NCBI RefSeq assembly: GCF_026001925.1
Contig: NZ_AP021869.1
Location: 1,240,001 to 1,304,000 of the forward strand
Length of the DNA: 64,000 nucleotides
Origin: Vibrio gangliei
GTDB taxonomy: Bacteria > Pseudomonadota > Gammaproteobacteria > Enterobacterales > Vibrionaceae
Direction of reading: 5' to 3'
In this document: positions 35,876 through 44,026 of the stretch, piece by piece
Numbering within the stretch: the stretch's first letter is position 1
Layout: every line of letters starts with the position of its first letter
Made by a program: the position numbers and the translations under genes
Notes under the pieces: model-generated
What the model saw: the letters and a program-made list of their open reading frames with translations, nothing else
Database searches by the model: none
What the model was told of the DNA's origin: nothing

Positions 35876-36298
35876 CTATGATTTATTTTGTATTAGATGG
35901 ACTAACATCATCCCTACCATCATAGCAACAATAAAGCCAAGCAGGCCGAAATTGAAATTAGAAATAGAAGCTAAAGCAGGCCCAGGGCAAATACCGGCAA
36001 GCCCCCAACCCAGCCCCAAAAGACTGGCACCCGCGATCAGTTTTCCATCAATGCTCTTCAATTGATTAAGACTAAAAACACTATTATCCAATGCATGGCC
36101 ACGTGGTTTGATAATGAAATGATAGAAAGGGACAAAAACCATCAATGCCCCACCCATCACAAAGGCTAGATCGATTTTCCACTCACCAGCGACATCAAGA
36201 AAAGCTATGACTTTTGCAGGATCGGCCATACCTGATAACACCATGCCGGCACCAAAAAGTAGCCCCGACAATAAAGGAATAAATACGTATTTTTTCAT
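35876..36298 (-). CDS. YeeE/YedE-type membrane protein, second half (DUF6691)
   Basis: About 140 residues from the ATG at 36298, which has AAGGTT upstream. It has four membrane segments and the motif GLGWGLAGICPGPALAS, where a cysteine lies in the pore of YeeE-type thiosulfate and sulfur carriers. GAGMVLSGMADPAKV is the other hallmark. It pairs with the gene upstream; together they make one full YeeE/YedE unit. The neighbour across the divergent promoter is a CoA-disulfide reductase with a rhodanese domain, which points to sulfane sulfur transport. Confidence 0.85.
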   Translation of the reverse strand: MKKYVFIPLLSGLLFGAGMVLSGMADPAKVIAFLDVAGEWKIDLAFVMGGALMVFVPFYHFIIKPRGHALDNSVFSLNQLKSIDGKLIAGASLLGLGWGLAGICPGPALASISNFNFGLLGFIVAMMVGMMLVHLIQNKS

Positions 36299-36308
36299 TT
36301 GGGCAACC

Positions 36309-36731
36309 TTATAAAAGATGTAAACGGATGAAAACAACAACCGCGGCTACTAACATGAATGTCAGAGTCGCCACAATAGAACGAAAAGAAAAGCGGCCCA
36401 TACCGCAGATGCCGTGACCACTTGTACATCCATTGCCCAACTTAGTCCCTATTCCAACCATCAGGCCAGCAAATAGCATCATGACAAATGTACTGCTGTA
36501 CTGTGTGGGAATATGGCTAAAGCTGGGTTGCATGAGTCCGTTGGTAATGAAACCACCAAGCATCAAACCGATGAGAAACTGAATACGCCAGTTTCTATCT
36601 GAGTTGTTTCGGGTTAATGCCCCACTTAGAATTCCACTAATACCGGCAATTTTTCCTTTAAATAACAGTAATATCGACGCTGAAATACCGAGAAGGATTC
36701 CGCCTACTAATGCATTCCATGGAATAGTCAT
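36309..36731 (-). CDS. YeeE/YedE-type membrane protein, first half
   Basis: A 140-residue inner-membrane protein with four or so helices. It carries GTKLGNGCTSGHGICGMGRFS, where the cysteines in GNGCTSGHGICG match the sulfur-conducting cysteine motif of YeeE/YedE proteins. It lies 10 bases upstream of the second half and is divergent from the CoA-disulfide reductase gene. Likely substrate is thiosulfate or another sulfane-sulfur compound, by family knowledge. Confidence 0.86.
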   Translation of the reverse strand: MTIPWNALVGGILLGISASILLLFKGKIAGISGILSGALTRNNSDRNWRIQFLIGLMLGGFITNGLMQPSFSHIPTQYSSTFVMMLFAGLMVGIGTKLGNGCTSGHGICGMGRFSFRSIVATLTFMLVAAVVVFIRLHLL

Positions 36732-36816
36732 ACGTTTCTCCTGTTGGATTATATTTGACAGATATTATATTAGCCTATAATTTATTAGCAACTACTAAAA
36801 TATAAAAGAGGTCTTT

Positions 36817-38460
36817 ATGAAAATTATTATCGTAGGCGGTGTTGCTGGTGGAGCTTCTGCTGCTGCAAGAGCAAGAAGATTAAGTGAAGATGCCGAGATC
36901 ATTATGTTTGAACGAGGACCTTACGTGTCCTTTGCTAATTGCGGACTGCCATACCATATTGGTGGTGATATACAGCAAAGGGATAAATTATTATTACAAA
37001 CGCCAGAAAGTTTTTTAGCTCGCTTTAATGTCGATGTACGCGTGATGAATGAAGTGATCTCAATCGATCGTCAAGCAAAAACGATTAAGGTGAGAAATGT
37101 ATTAGACGGTAGAGAATATGCAGAAAGTTATGATTTCTTACTATTAAGTCCTGGTGCCGCACCTATTGTGCCGCCTATTCCAGGGATTGATAATTCATTG
37201 ACACATTCATTACGAAATATTCCAGATATGGATCGCATTATCGATGTGATTAAAAACAATAAACCCAATCATGCCACTGTTGTCGGCGGAGGCTTTATTG
37301 GTTTAGAGATGATGGAATCTTTACATCAATTAGGCATACACACTTCATTGATCGAAATGGCGGATCAAGTCATGACACCGGTCGATAAAGAAATGGCGGG
37401 GTTTGTACACAGTGAAATCCGTTCTAAAGATGTCGATTTACGTCTAGGTGTCGCGTTAAAAGAGGTAACGCAGTTAGATGATAGTCATCTGAAATTAACC
37501 TTGAGCAATGGTGAGGATTTAACCACGGGCTTACTGATTATGGCGATTGGTGTTAAGCCGGAGATTCGTTTAGCAAAAGATGCAGGTATAGACATTGGGG
37601 AGCTTGGTGGCATTGTGGTTAATGCACAAATGCAAACGAATGATCCTTCGATTTACGCGGTTGGTGACGCCATTGAAGATCAAGATTTTGTCACGGGTAA
37701 CCCTGGGCTTGTCCCGCTTGCTGGCCCTGCTAATCGACAAGGCAGAATGGCTGCAGACAATATGTTTGGCCGTAACGAAAGCTATCAAGGCACACAAGGT
37801 ACCGCTATTTGTAAGATCTTTGATTTAGCAGTAGCGTCAGTCGGTAAAAACGAGAAACAATTACAGCGTGAACAAATGGCATATGAAAAAGTCTATGTCC
37901 ATACGACTAGCCACGCGAGTTACTACCCAGGTGCAGAAACGGTATCACTCAAGCTTCTGTTTTCTCCATCTACTGGCAAAATTCTTGGGGCTCAAGCGGT
38001 AGGTAAAGATGGAATCGATAAACGTATTGACGTGTTAGCGGTTGCACAGCGTGCAGGCATGACGGTTGAACAGTTACAGCATTTAGAGCTGACTTATGCG
38101 CCACCATACGGCAGTGCCAAAGACGTGATAAACCAAGCGGCGTTTGTTGCAAATAACATCATTAAAGGCGATTCAACCCCTATTCATTTCAATGAGATAG
38201 ACTCGCTCACATCGGATCAAGTTCTATTGGATGTTCGTAACCCAGGTGAACTTGAAAATGGCTCCATTCCAGGGGCAGTCAATATTCCAGTTGATCAGCT
38301 TCGTCAACGTATGGATGAGCTCCCGAGAGGTAAAGAAATTGTTGTTTACTGTCAAGTTGGGTTACGTGGTAACGTAGCGTATCGCCAGTTAGTGAACAAC
38401 GGGTATAAGGCAAGAAACTTGATTGGTGGTTATCGTACTTATATTCATGCCAATAAATAA
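36817..38460 (+). CDS. CoA-disulfide reductase with C-terminal rhodanese domain
   Basis: A 547-residue flavoprotein. It has an FAD-binding start VGGVAGGASAAARARRL, the active-site Cys in SFANCGLPYHIGG (about residue 43), an NAD(P)-binding GGGFIGLEMMESL, the FAD-binding IYAVGDAIE, and a dimerisation domain. A rhodanese domain (about residues 450-547) follows with its active-site Cys in VVYCQVGLRGN. Such fusions reduce CoA disulfide, CoA persulfide or polysulfide. With the divergent YeeE halves they form a sulfane sulfur module, often controlled by a persulfide-sensing repressor. Confidence 0.9.
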   Translation: MKIIIVGGVAGGASAAARARRLSEDAEIIMFERGPYVSFANCGLPYHIGGDIQQRDKLLLQTPESFLARFNVDVRVMNEVISIDRQAKTIKVRNVLDGREYAESYDFLLLSPGAAPIVPPIPGIDNSLTHSLRNIPDMDRIIDVIKNNKPNHATVVGGGFIGLEMMESLHQLGIHTSLIEMADQVMTPVDKEMAGFVHSEIRSKDVDLRLGVALKEVTQLDDSHLKLTLSNGEDLTTGLLIMAIGVKPEIRLAKDAGIDIGELGGIVVNAQMQTNDPSIYAVGDAIEDQDFVTGNPGLVPLAGPANRQGRMAADNMFGRNESYQGTQGTAICKIFDLAVASVGKNEKQLQREQMAYEKVYVHTTSHASYYPGAETVSLKLLFSPSTGKILGAQAVGKDGIDKRIDVLAVAQRAGMTVEQLQHLELTYAPPYGSAKDVINQAAFVANNIIKGDSTPIHFNEIDSLTSDQVLLDVRNPGELENGSIPGAVNIPVDQLRQRMDELPRGKEIVVYCQVGLRGNVAYRQLVNNGYKARNLIGGYRTYIHANK

Positions 38461-38490
38461 CCTAAATTCGAGATAATTTAAGTACAAACA

Positions 38491-38543
38491 AAATGGCTCA
38501 CTAATCAATTGCACGAACGAATTGGTAGTGAGCCCATTATTTT
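38491..38543. terminator. Terminator between the reductase gene and fabH2
   Basis: GGCTCACTA pairs with TAGTGAGCC, extended by CAATT/AATTG after a small bulge. The A-rich and T-rich flanks allow use from both sides, and the genes converge here. Confidence 0.6.
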
Positions 38544-38573
38544 AATAAATCCGGATTAACTTAATCAGAACCA

Positions 38574-39668
38574 TTATTTTTCTTGATGCGCTTTACAGTG
38601 CTCAATCGCTTCTTCAAGTAATTGAAGCGCTGATTTTTCACATGCAGGCAGTTCTGCGGTTTGTGCTTCGACTGGAGTAACGCGGTCACCCCACTTGATT
38701 AAACCTGCACCCCAGGTTAATCCTGCACCAAATGCAGCAACTAAGATATTTTGATTTGGTTTAACAAAGCCTTGCTCTACAGCTTCACAAAGTGCAATTG
38801 GCACAGTTGCGGCAGAGGTATTGCCATATTTTTGAATGTTAACAAAGGCTTTTTCTTGAGGAATACCTGCAAAATCACATAAAGTTTGAATGATACGAAT
38901 ATTGGCCTGGTGAGGCACAACACAATCAATCTCATCTTTCGCTAGGCCAGAGCGGTCTAAAACATTTTGTGTCGCAGCGTTCATGCCTTTTACTGCACGC
39001 TTGAAAATATCACGGCCAATAAAATTGAAATTCCAGTGAGCGTTATCTTCAGCAAAACGATCCATTGCGGTACCAAATTTAGGAATCGCTAAGATATCTC
39101 GCCCTTCTGCATCGCAGCCTAAAGACGCTTGCTGTAGACCCACCGGTTGTTCTTGTTCACGACGAGATAATACGACTGCACCCGCACCGTCACCAAACAA
39201 TACTGCGGTATCACGTTGTGTCCAGTTTAAGTAAAAAGATAGGTGCTCTGCGCCAATAACGATAGCGTTACGGTAGTTACCCGCTTGGATAAGGCGAGTG
39301 GCCGTTTCGAGACCGTACAAGAAACCAGTACAAGCTGCGTTAAGGTCAAAAGCGGCAGCAAATTGAATGCCAAGGTTGCTTTGTACTTTTGAAGCAATAT
39401 TAGGGATCAATGTATCAGGAGAACAAGTAGCAACAATAATGCAGTCAATATCTTCTGCTGTAACGCCTGCCGCTTGCATTGCATTCTTTGCAGCGACTGT
39501 CGCAAGATCGGAAGTTTCCACATGACTGATTCGACGACTTTCAATGCCCGTACGAGTTCGAATCCACTCATCAGATGTTTCTAAGAAAGTGCTCAAATCA
39601 TCATTGGTCAATTCTGCAGGTGGAAGACATTTACCCCAACCAGTGATCTCTGCGTATACATTCGCCAT
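38574..39668 (-). CDS. Beta-ketoacyl-ACP synthase III (FabH-like)
   Basis: A 364-residue thiolase-fold enzyme. The catalytic Cys is in [11 protein letters not shown], the His in [10 protein letters not shown] and the Asn in [10 protein letters not shown], so the triad is complete. FabH enzymes condense acyl-CoA with malonyl-ACP to start fatty acid chains. It is longer than the usual 317 or so residues: an extra C-terminal tail of about 40 residues (from [19 protein letters not shown]) follows the normal end at IKWGD. The gene is alone and not in the fab cluster, which fits the second FabH of vibrios. Confidence 0.9.
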   Translation of the reverse strand: MANVYAEITGWGKCLPPAELTNDDLSTFLETSDEWIRTRTGIESRRISHVETSDLATVAAKNAMQAAGVTAEDIDCIIVATCSPDTLIPNIASKVQSNLGIQFAAAFDLNAACTGFLYGLETATRLIQAGNYRNAIVIGAEHLSFYLNWTQRDTAVLFGDGAGAVVLSRREQEQPVGLQQASLGCDAEGRDILAIPKFGTAMDRFAEDNAHWNFNFIGRDIFKRAVKGMNAATQNVLDRSGLAKDEIDCVVPHQANIRIIQTLCDFAGIPQEKAFVNIQKYGNTSAATVPIALCEAVEQGFVKPNQNILVAAFGAGLTWGAGLIKWGDRVTPVEAQTAELPACEKSALQLLEEAIEHCKAHQEK

Positions 39669-39760
39669 AAAGTTACCTTATAAATTTTATTGTTTTATTT
39701 TTGTTTATTTTAAACGTGCGCATAGTATACGATAATTGTCACAAAACTGATACTTTGCTT

Positions 39761-39783
39761 TATACCCAAGTGACTTGGGTATA
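39761..39783. repeat. 23-bp perfect palindrome of the TATACCCAAGT repeat family
   Basis: TATACCCAAGT-G-ACTTGGGTATA. It is the two outer ends of the element at 45952-46217 joined without any interior. It ends 19 bases before the trxC start codon and so lies in its promoter or leader. Confidence 0.75.
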
Positions 39784-39802
39784 TAAGGATAAAATAAATT
39801 TT

Positions 39803-40237
39803 ATGTCGACTTTTCTTACTCAATGTCCGCATTGTCAGGGTAAAAATAACGTTCCGCATGCACGAGTGTCTGATAAAGCCACTTGTGGCCGATGTAAGTC
39901 CCCTCTTTTTGATGGCAAACCCGTTACCGCTACGTCTGACAATTTTGCCGCATTGCTAACAAGTGAACTTCCCGTGGTGATTGATTTTTGGGCCCCTTGG
40001 TGTAATCCCTGTGTTGGTTTTGCCCCTGTATTTGAGGATGTGGCAGCAGAAATGTCTGGCCAAGCTCGTTTTATAAAAATCGATACCGAATCTCAACAAA
40101 ATCTAGCCGCTATGCATCAAATTCGAAGCATTCCTACCATTATGGTGTTTAAAGGTGGAAAAAGAGTAGATTTCATTAATGGCGCTCTTCCTAAAGGCCA
40201 GTTTTCACAGTGGTTGAATCAAGCCCTGTCTAAATAA
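39803..40237 (+). CDS. trxC: Thioredoxin 2 (TrxC)
   Basis: A 144-residue protein from the ATG at 39803. It has an N-terminal zinc finger with CPHC (near residue 8) and CGRC (near residue 29), then a thioredoxin domain with the active site APWCNPCVGF and the cis-proline RSIPTIMVF. The zinc finger followed by a Trx domain identifies TrxC. The usual WCGPC is WCNPC here. It reduces protein disulfides in the cytosol and is often induced by oxidative stress. An upstream in-frame ATG at 39701 would add 34 unrelated residues. Confidence 0.92.
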   Translation: MSTFLTQCPHCQGKNNVPHARVSDKATCGRCKSPLFDGKPVTATSDNFAALLTSELPVVIDFWAPWCNPCVGFAPVFEDVAAEMSGQARFIKIDTESQQNLAAMHQIRSIPTIMVFKGGKRVDFINGALPKGQFSQWLNQALSK

Positions 40238-40448
40238 TCTTCCGCTAAAACCTTTGTATAAAATCAGTCTAAAATGCTACTTTTTAGACTGGTTAATGAT
40301 TAAAAGTAGCACTTTCCACTTCAATCGAATTTTCTTATCGTAAAACCAAAAAAATCTCATTTTACATGATGTGATATAAGCCCCATATTCGCCGCAAATT
40401 TCCTTACTTTTTCAATTTCTTGAACCTAAAACCTTGCGGAGTATGGCG

Positions 40449-41609
40449 GTGAACGACGTACCTATGACTTCATCAAAATCATCATTTTTTGTACCAGTGG
40501 CCGCATTGTCTCTTTATGCTGTGGCTTCTGGTTATTTAATGAGTTTGATTCCATTGATGTTGAATCAATATGGTTTAAGTACGGATACTGCGAGCTGGTT
40601 AGCAAGCGCCTTTTATGCAGGTTTACTGCTTGGGGCTATGTTTATCGAGCCGATTGTTGCCAAGGTTGGGCATAAAAACTCATTTATTTTCTTCTTAGTG
40701 TTATTCTCTCTTACTATTGTGGTCATGCCGATAGTGCCAACACAAGAAGCCTGGTTATTTGCTCGTTTTGTGGCAGGTATTGCCGTAGCGGGTATTTTCG
40801 TTGTGGTTGAATCATGGCTATTAATTGGTGATGAAAAGAGCCGCGCAAAACGTCTTGGTTTATACATGGCGTCACTTTATGGTGGCGGCACGCTTGGTCA
40901 ACTGGGCATCAGCGTTTTTGATATGGACAGTGAGTGGCCATTCATTGTGATTTTGGCATTACTCATTGTCGGAACACTTTTGCTTTGCTTTGGACGTTGC
41001 CAGCAACCTGCTAAAGAAAACCACGCTTCGCTTAACTTGAAGCAAGTATTAAAAATGAATAAACCTGCGCTTATTGGTTGCATGGTTTCCGGGCTATTAA
41101 TCGGATCGATTTACGGTTTAATGCCACTAGAGTTACACGATCGTAATGTATCGACATCCAAGATTGGTAGCTTGATGGCGCTATTAGTAATGGGCGCGAT
41201 GTTAGTTCAACCTGTGGTCTCTTGGTCAAGCCAATTCATGGGCAAGAAGCTACTTATGGGACTGTTTTGCTTGCTAGGCGTGTTTGCTATTGGTTTAACT
41301 GCTTTAAGTTCTAGCTTGGTTATTTTGGCTGTGAGCTTAGTGTTATTGGGTATGGCAGTGTTTTCACTCTACCCACTGGCTATTAGTCTTGGTTGCGATG
41401 GATTAGATGAAAGCTATATTGTATCAGCAACACAAATCATGCTGTTGTCTTACAGTGTAGGCTCTGTGATCGGCCCTGTTGCAGCACAAGGTTGGATGAA
41501 TGATCCAGAAGGCTTAATTGGATTCTTATTTATTATCTTGTTAGCAACAGCTCTTTATATGTTTGCAATGAGTATCAAGCGTAAATCACGCGTTGTCGCG
41601 GGCGAATAA
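40449..41609 (+). CDS. MFS transporter (YcaD-like)
   Basis: About 387 residues with 12 membrane helices. The start LSLYAVASGYLMSLIPLML and VGHKN after helix 2 resemble the YcaD group of the major facilitator superfamily. The GTG at 40449 has GGAG eight bases upstream, while an ATG at 40443 lies only two bases from it, so GTG is preferred. The MTSSKSS start four codons on is also possible. Substrate is unknown; the group is thought to export. Confidence 0.82.
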   Translation: MNDVPMTSSKSSFFVPVAALSLYAVASGYLMSLIPLMLNQYGLSTDTASWLASAFYAGLLLGAMFIEPIVAKVGHKNSFIFFLVLFSLTIVVMPIVPTQEAWLFARFVAGIAVAGIFVVVESWLLIGDEKSRAKRLGLYMASLYGGGTLGQLGISVFDMDSEWPFIVILALLIVGTLLLCFGRCQQPAKENHASLNLKQVLKMNKPALIGCMVSGLLIGSIYGLMPLELHDRNVSTSKIGSLMALLVMGAMLVQPVVSWSSQFMGKKLLMGLFCLLGVFAIGLTALSSSLVILAVSLVLLGMAVFSLYPLAISLGCDGLDESYIVSATQIMLLSYSVGSVIGPVAAQGWMNDPEGLIGFLFIILLATALYMFAMSIKRKSRVVAGE

Positions 41610-41697
41610 TTAAGCTTATTCTCACTGATAAAAAACCAGAAACGTAACAACCGAGAAATATAAAAACCTAGAACTCTAGCAACAGAAGTAATATAAG

Positions 41698-41733
41698 AAA
41701 TCCCCTCGCAAGTTGAACTTGGAGGGGATTTTT
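41698..41733. terminator. Terminator between the MFS gene and queE
   Basis: AAATCCCCTC pairs with GAGGGGATTT across a loop of 14 bases, followed by TTTG on the plus strand. Both convergent genes could use it. Confidence 0.75.
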
Positions 41734-41774
41734 GTTTGTGGCAGTTATTGATATTAGCAAGCTAAAAGATAACG

Positions 41775-42443
41775 TTATGCGATATTCAGGTACTTGTGGG
41801 TTTGAATCGATAAACGCCAATTTCGTTCAATACAGGTTTGCATGCAAAGTTCAGTTGCACGCGGTTTCTGACTGATGGGTTGAAGAGCAATATTGGCCTT
41901 CTGCGTGCATTCAGCTCGAACAAGAAGCGCATTTAATTGGTCGATATCTTTTTGTGTACCCACAGGGTGTTTGATTTCATTAGCGCGTTGTAATGCAGAG
42001 CTCAGAACCTCTAGTTTGCCTTTCATAGCAATTTTTGGTGACACTGTCACCCATGTGTTGTCGCTGCATAAAATCTCAGACGTTCCGCTGGTCTCAATTT
42101 GGCATTGGCACCCTATCGCTTCGAATGCTTGAGTGAGCGAACGCAAGTCATAAATACAAGGCTCGCCACCTGTAATCACAATATGCTTAGCGGTATAACC
42201 TTGGGTTTGATAAGTCCGAATGATGTCATCAGCATTGGCATGACACCAGGTTGGGCTATCACCTTGTTTAACGATGATATCCCCCATTGAGGTTTCATCG
42301 TTATCTTCTGCTGCCCAGGTTTGCTTGGTATCACACCAGGAACAACCGACAGGACACACTTGTAGACGGATGAACACCGATGGCACACCCGTAAAGTAGC
42401 CCTCACCCTGAATGGTCTGGAAGATTTCATTGACCTTGTACAC
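41775..42443 (-). CDS. queE: 7-carboxy-7-deazaguanine synthase QueE
   Basis: A 222-residue radical SAM enzyme from a GTG start at 42443, with AGGT about seven bases upstream; this gives the conserved start YKVNEIFQTIQGEGYFTG. The three cysteines that bind the 4Fe-4S cluster are in CPVGCSWCDTKQTW, a CxxxCxxC spacing. It makes 7-carboxy-7-deazaguanine in the preQ0/queuosine pathway. It lies 14 bases after queD and forms an operon with it. A perfect matS site lies inside the coding region. Confidence 0.93.
   Translation of the reverse strand: MYKVNEIFQTIQGEGYFTGVPSVFIRLQVCPVGCSWCDTKQTWAAEDNDETSMGDIIVKQGDSPTWCHANADDIIRTYQTQGYTAKHIVITGGEPCIYDLRSLTQAFEAIGCQCQIETSGTSEILCSDNTWVTVSPKIAMKGKLEVLSSALQRANEIKHPVGTQKDIDQLNALLVRAECTQKANIALQPISQKPRATELCMQTCIERNWRLSIQTHKYLNIA
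42038..42050. promoter_or_regulatory. matS site inside queE (perfect match)
   Basis: GTGACACTGTCAC fits the matS consensus GTGACRNYGTCAC at every position and is a near-perfect palindrome. It is 20.5 kb right of dif. Confidence 0.78.
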
Positions 42444-42457
42444 GTTGCTAACCTTTA

Positions 42458-42817
42458 TTAACCTTGATAAATACAACCTGCGGTACAGGTTTCTTTAATT
42501 TCGACTTTACTCAGTTGTGGCAACAAGGGTTTGACCTTCTCCCAGATCCATTTCGCCAATACCTCACTGGTTGGGTTCTCTAAACCTGGAATGTCATTGA
42601 GGTAATAATGGTCAAGTTGATCATAAATCGGCGCAAAGATTTTCTTTACATCACCAAAATCAATGATCCAACCGGTAGTTGGATCAACTTCACCTTGAAT
42701 ATATAAGCGCACAAAGAAAGAATGGCCATGCAAACGTCCACATTTGTGACCTTCTGGTACATTCGGTAGATGGTGTGCTGCTTCAAAAATGAAGTCTTTG
42801 TAGATTTCGCAAGTCAT
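42458..42817 (-). CDS. queD: 6-carboxytetrahydropterin synthase QueD
   Basis: A 119-residue enzyme of the pyruvoyltetrahydropterin synthase family. Conserved parts are [22 protein letters not shown], with the catalytic Cys and zinc-binding histidines, then [20 protein letters not shown]. It turns dihydroneopterin triphosphate into 6-carboxytetrahydropterin, the substrate of QueE. It is the first gene of the queD-queE operon. I see no preQ1 riboswitch in the leader. Confidence 0.93.
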   Translation of the reverse strand: MTCEIYKDFIFEAAHHLPNVPEGHKCGRLHGHSFFVRLYIQGEVDPTTGWIIDFGDVKKIFAPIYDQLDHYYLNDIPGLENPTSEVLAKWIWEKVKPLLPQLSKVEIKETCTAGCIYQG

Positions 42818-42957
42818 GATACATCCGAGCTTGATTAAAAATGGGCTTCGAATATATAGAAGTCATTAAAGAATGAAAAGAAAAGATTATGGAAATACAT
42901 CTACAGGCTTTGATTTGTCTGGTATGATTCGCGTCCTTTTACTTGCAGGGCGAAATC

Positions 42958-43137
42958 ATGAACCGTAAGAAAAAAATCAATTCGATTTTAAAAAAGCGTC
43001 TGAAGAAGCAAAATTCGAAATTACATAAATCAAATAAGCCAAAGTACATCTCTAAAGCGGAACGAGAAAAGATGGCGTTAGAAGCGGAATCGCCAGAGTT
43101 GGTTTCTGGCGATAATGAACAAGATTCGACCTCTTAA
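42958..43137 (+). CDS. DUF2986 family small basic protein
   Basis: A 59-residue protein from the ATG at 42958 (AGGG about ten bases upstream). The start NRKKKINSILKKRLKKQNSK is very basic, then KYISKAEREKM and an acidic tail. The pattern matches DUF2986 of Vibrio and Shewanella. A nucleic acid or ribosome contact is conceivable from the charge, but no function is known to me. Confidence 0.75.
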   Translation: MNRKKKINSILKKRLKKQNSKLHKSNKPKYISKAEREKMALEAESPELVSGDNEQDSTS

Positions 43138-43152
43138 GCTCTCAAGAGATGA

Positions 43153-43626
43153 TCACAGCAATAAATCGTCTTTGATCGGGTGAAAACTATCGGCGGCTTC
43201 AATCAATGAATTCGCCGTTAACTCCGGCACACCATACACTTCGACTTTCTTGCCAAACCGTTGCTGAATTCGTTTTGCCAGTAACTCGAAATCTCCGTCA
43301 CCAGAGGCAATAACAATTACGTCGGAAGTCTCAGCTAATTCAATGGCATCTAGAGCTATGCCCACATCCCAATCTCCTTTTGCAGACCCATCATGCCTTT
43401 GTATATAAGGTTTAAGTTTCACCTCAAAGCCAATACCTCGCAAAATATTATGGAACTGTTTCTGCTTTTCATCACTACGAGCAATGGCATAAGCATTAGC
43501 TTGGACTAAGGTTCGTCCCTGCATGACTTGGGCCCAGAAAGCATTGTAATCAAAGTGACGGTGGTATTGGTCACGCGTAGTGTAATAAATATTTTGAACA
43601 TCGACTAAGATGGAAACGGTTGGCAT
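43153..43626 (-). CDS. NYN domain protein (LabA/DUF88-like)
   Basis: A 157-residue protein with the PIN-like NYN fold. The acidic residues that would bind metal are in ILVDVQNIYYT at the start, GDWDVGIALDA in the middle and ASGDGDFELLA further on. NYN proteins are usually ribonucleases, though several only bind. It overlaps nothing; cutA lies 23 bases upstream on the same strand. Confidence 0.85.
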   Translation of the reverse strand: MPTVSILVDVQNIYYTTRDQYHRHFDYNAFWAQVMQGRTLVQANAYAIARSDEKQKQFHNILRGIGFEVKLKPYIQRHDGSAKGDWDVGIALDAIELAETSDVIVIASGDGDFELLAKRIQQRFGKKVEVYGVPELTANSLIEAADSFHPIKDDLLL

Positions 43627-43649
43627 AAAAATCCATTATGTATTGAGTA

Positions 43650-43979
43650 TTAAGATCGGCAACTGGTTTGAATCCATTGCAAATATTCATGAAAGCCAGT
43701 TTCAATGGGCAGCATCACGATTTGCGGCACTTGATAATTGTGGTGCGCCAAAATCGTTTTTTCGACCGCAGCGTAGTTTCGGTGCAAGATTTTAATGATC
43801 AAGAGCGTTTCCTGATCTTGGTTCACTTCGCCCTGCCACTGATAGTAACTGGTGATCGGCATAACTTGAATACAAGCGGCTAAATTCTCACTCAATAATG
43901 CGTTGATGATGTCTTGTTGGCTGTCCTCATCATTGGTGGTTGATAACACCACCGCGTAGCCTTCAGCTTGTGTATCCAT
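43650..43979 (-). CDS. cutA: Divalent cation tolerance protein CutA
   Basis: A 109-residue trimer-forming protein of the CutA family: VVLSTTNDEDSQQ at the start, LLSENLAACIQVMP in the middle, YYQWQGEVNQDQETLLIIK, then the C-terminal PQIVMLPIETGFHEYLQWI. It is linked to copper tolerance in E. coli, though its true role is unclear. The NYN gene follows it on the same strand. Confidence 0.93.
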   Translation of the reverse strand: MDTQAEGYAVVLSTTNDEDSQQDIINALLSENLAACIQVMPITSYYQWQGEVNQDQETLLIIKILHRNYAAVEKTILAHHNYQVPQIVMLPIETGFHEYLQWIQTSCRS

Positions 43980-44026
43980 ATTTATTCCTCCCTGGGCCCT
44001 AACTTCTATTCATTGAGTTTAGAGAA

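Noticed and set aside
38677-38689. GTAACGCGGTCAC as a matS site
   Set aside because: Two mismatches to the consensus, including the Y position; not strong enough.
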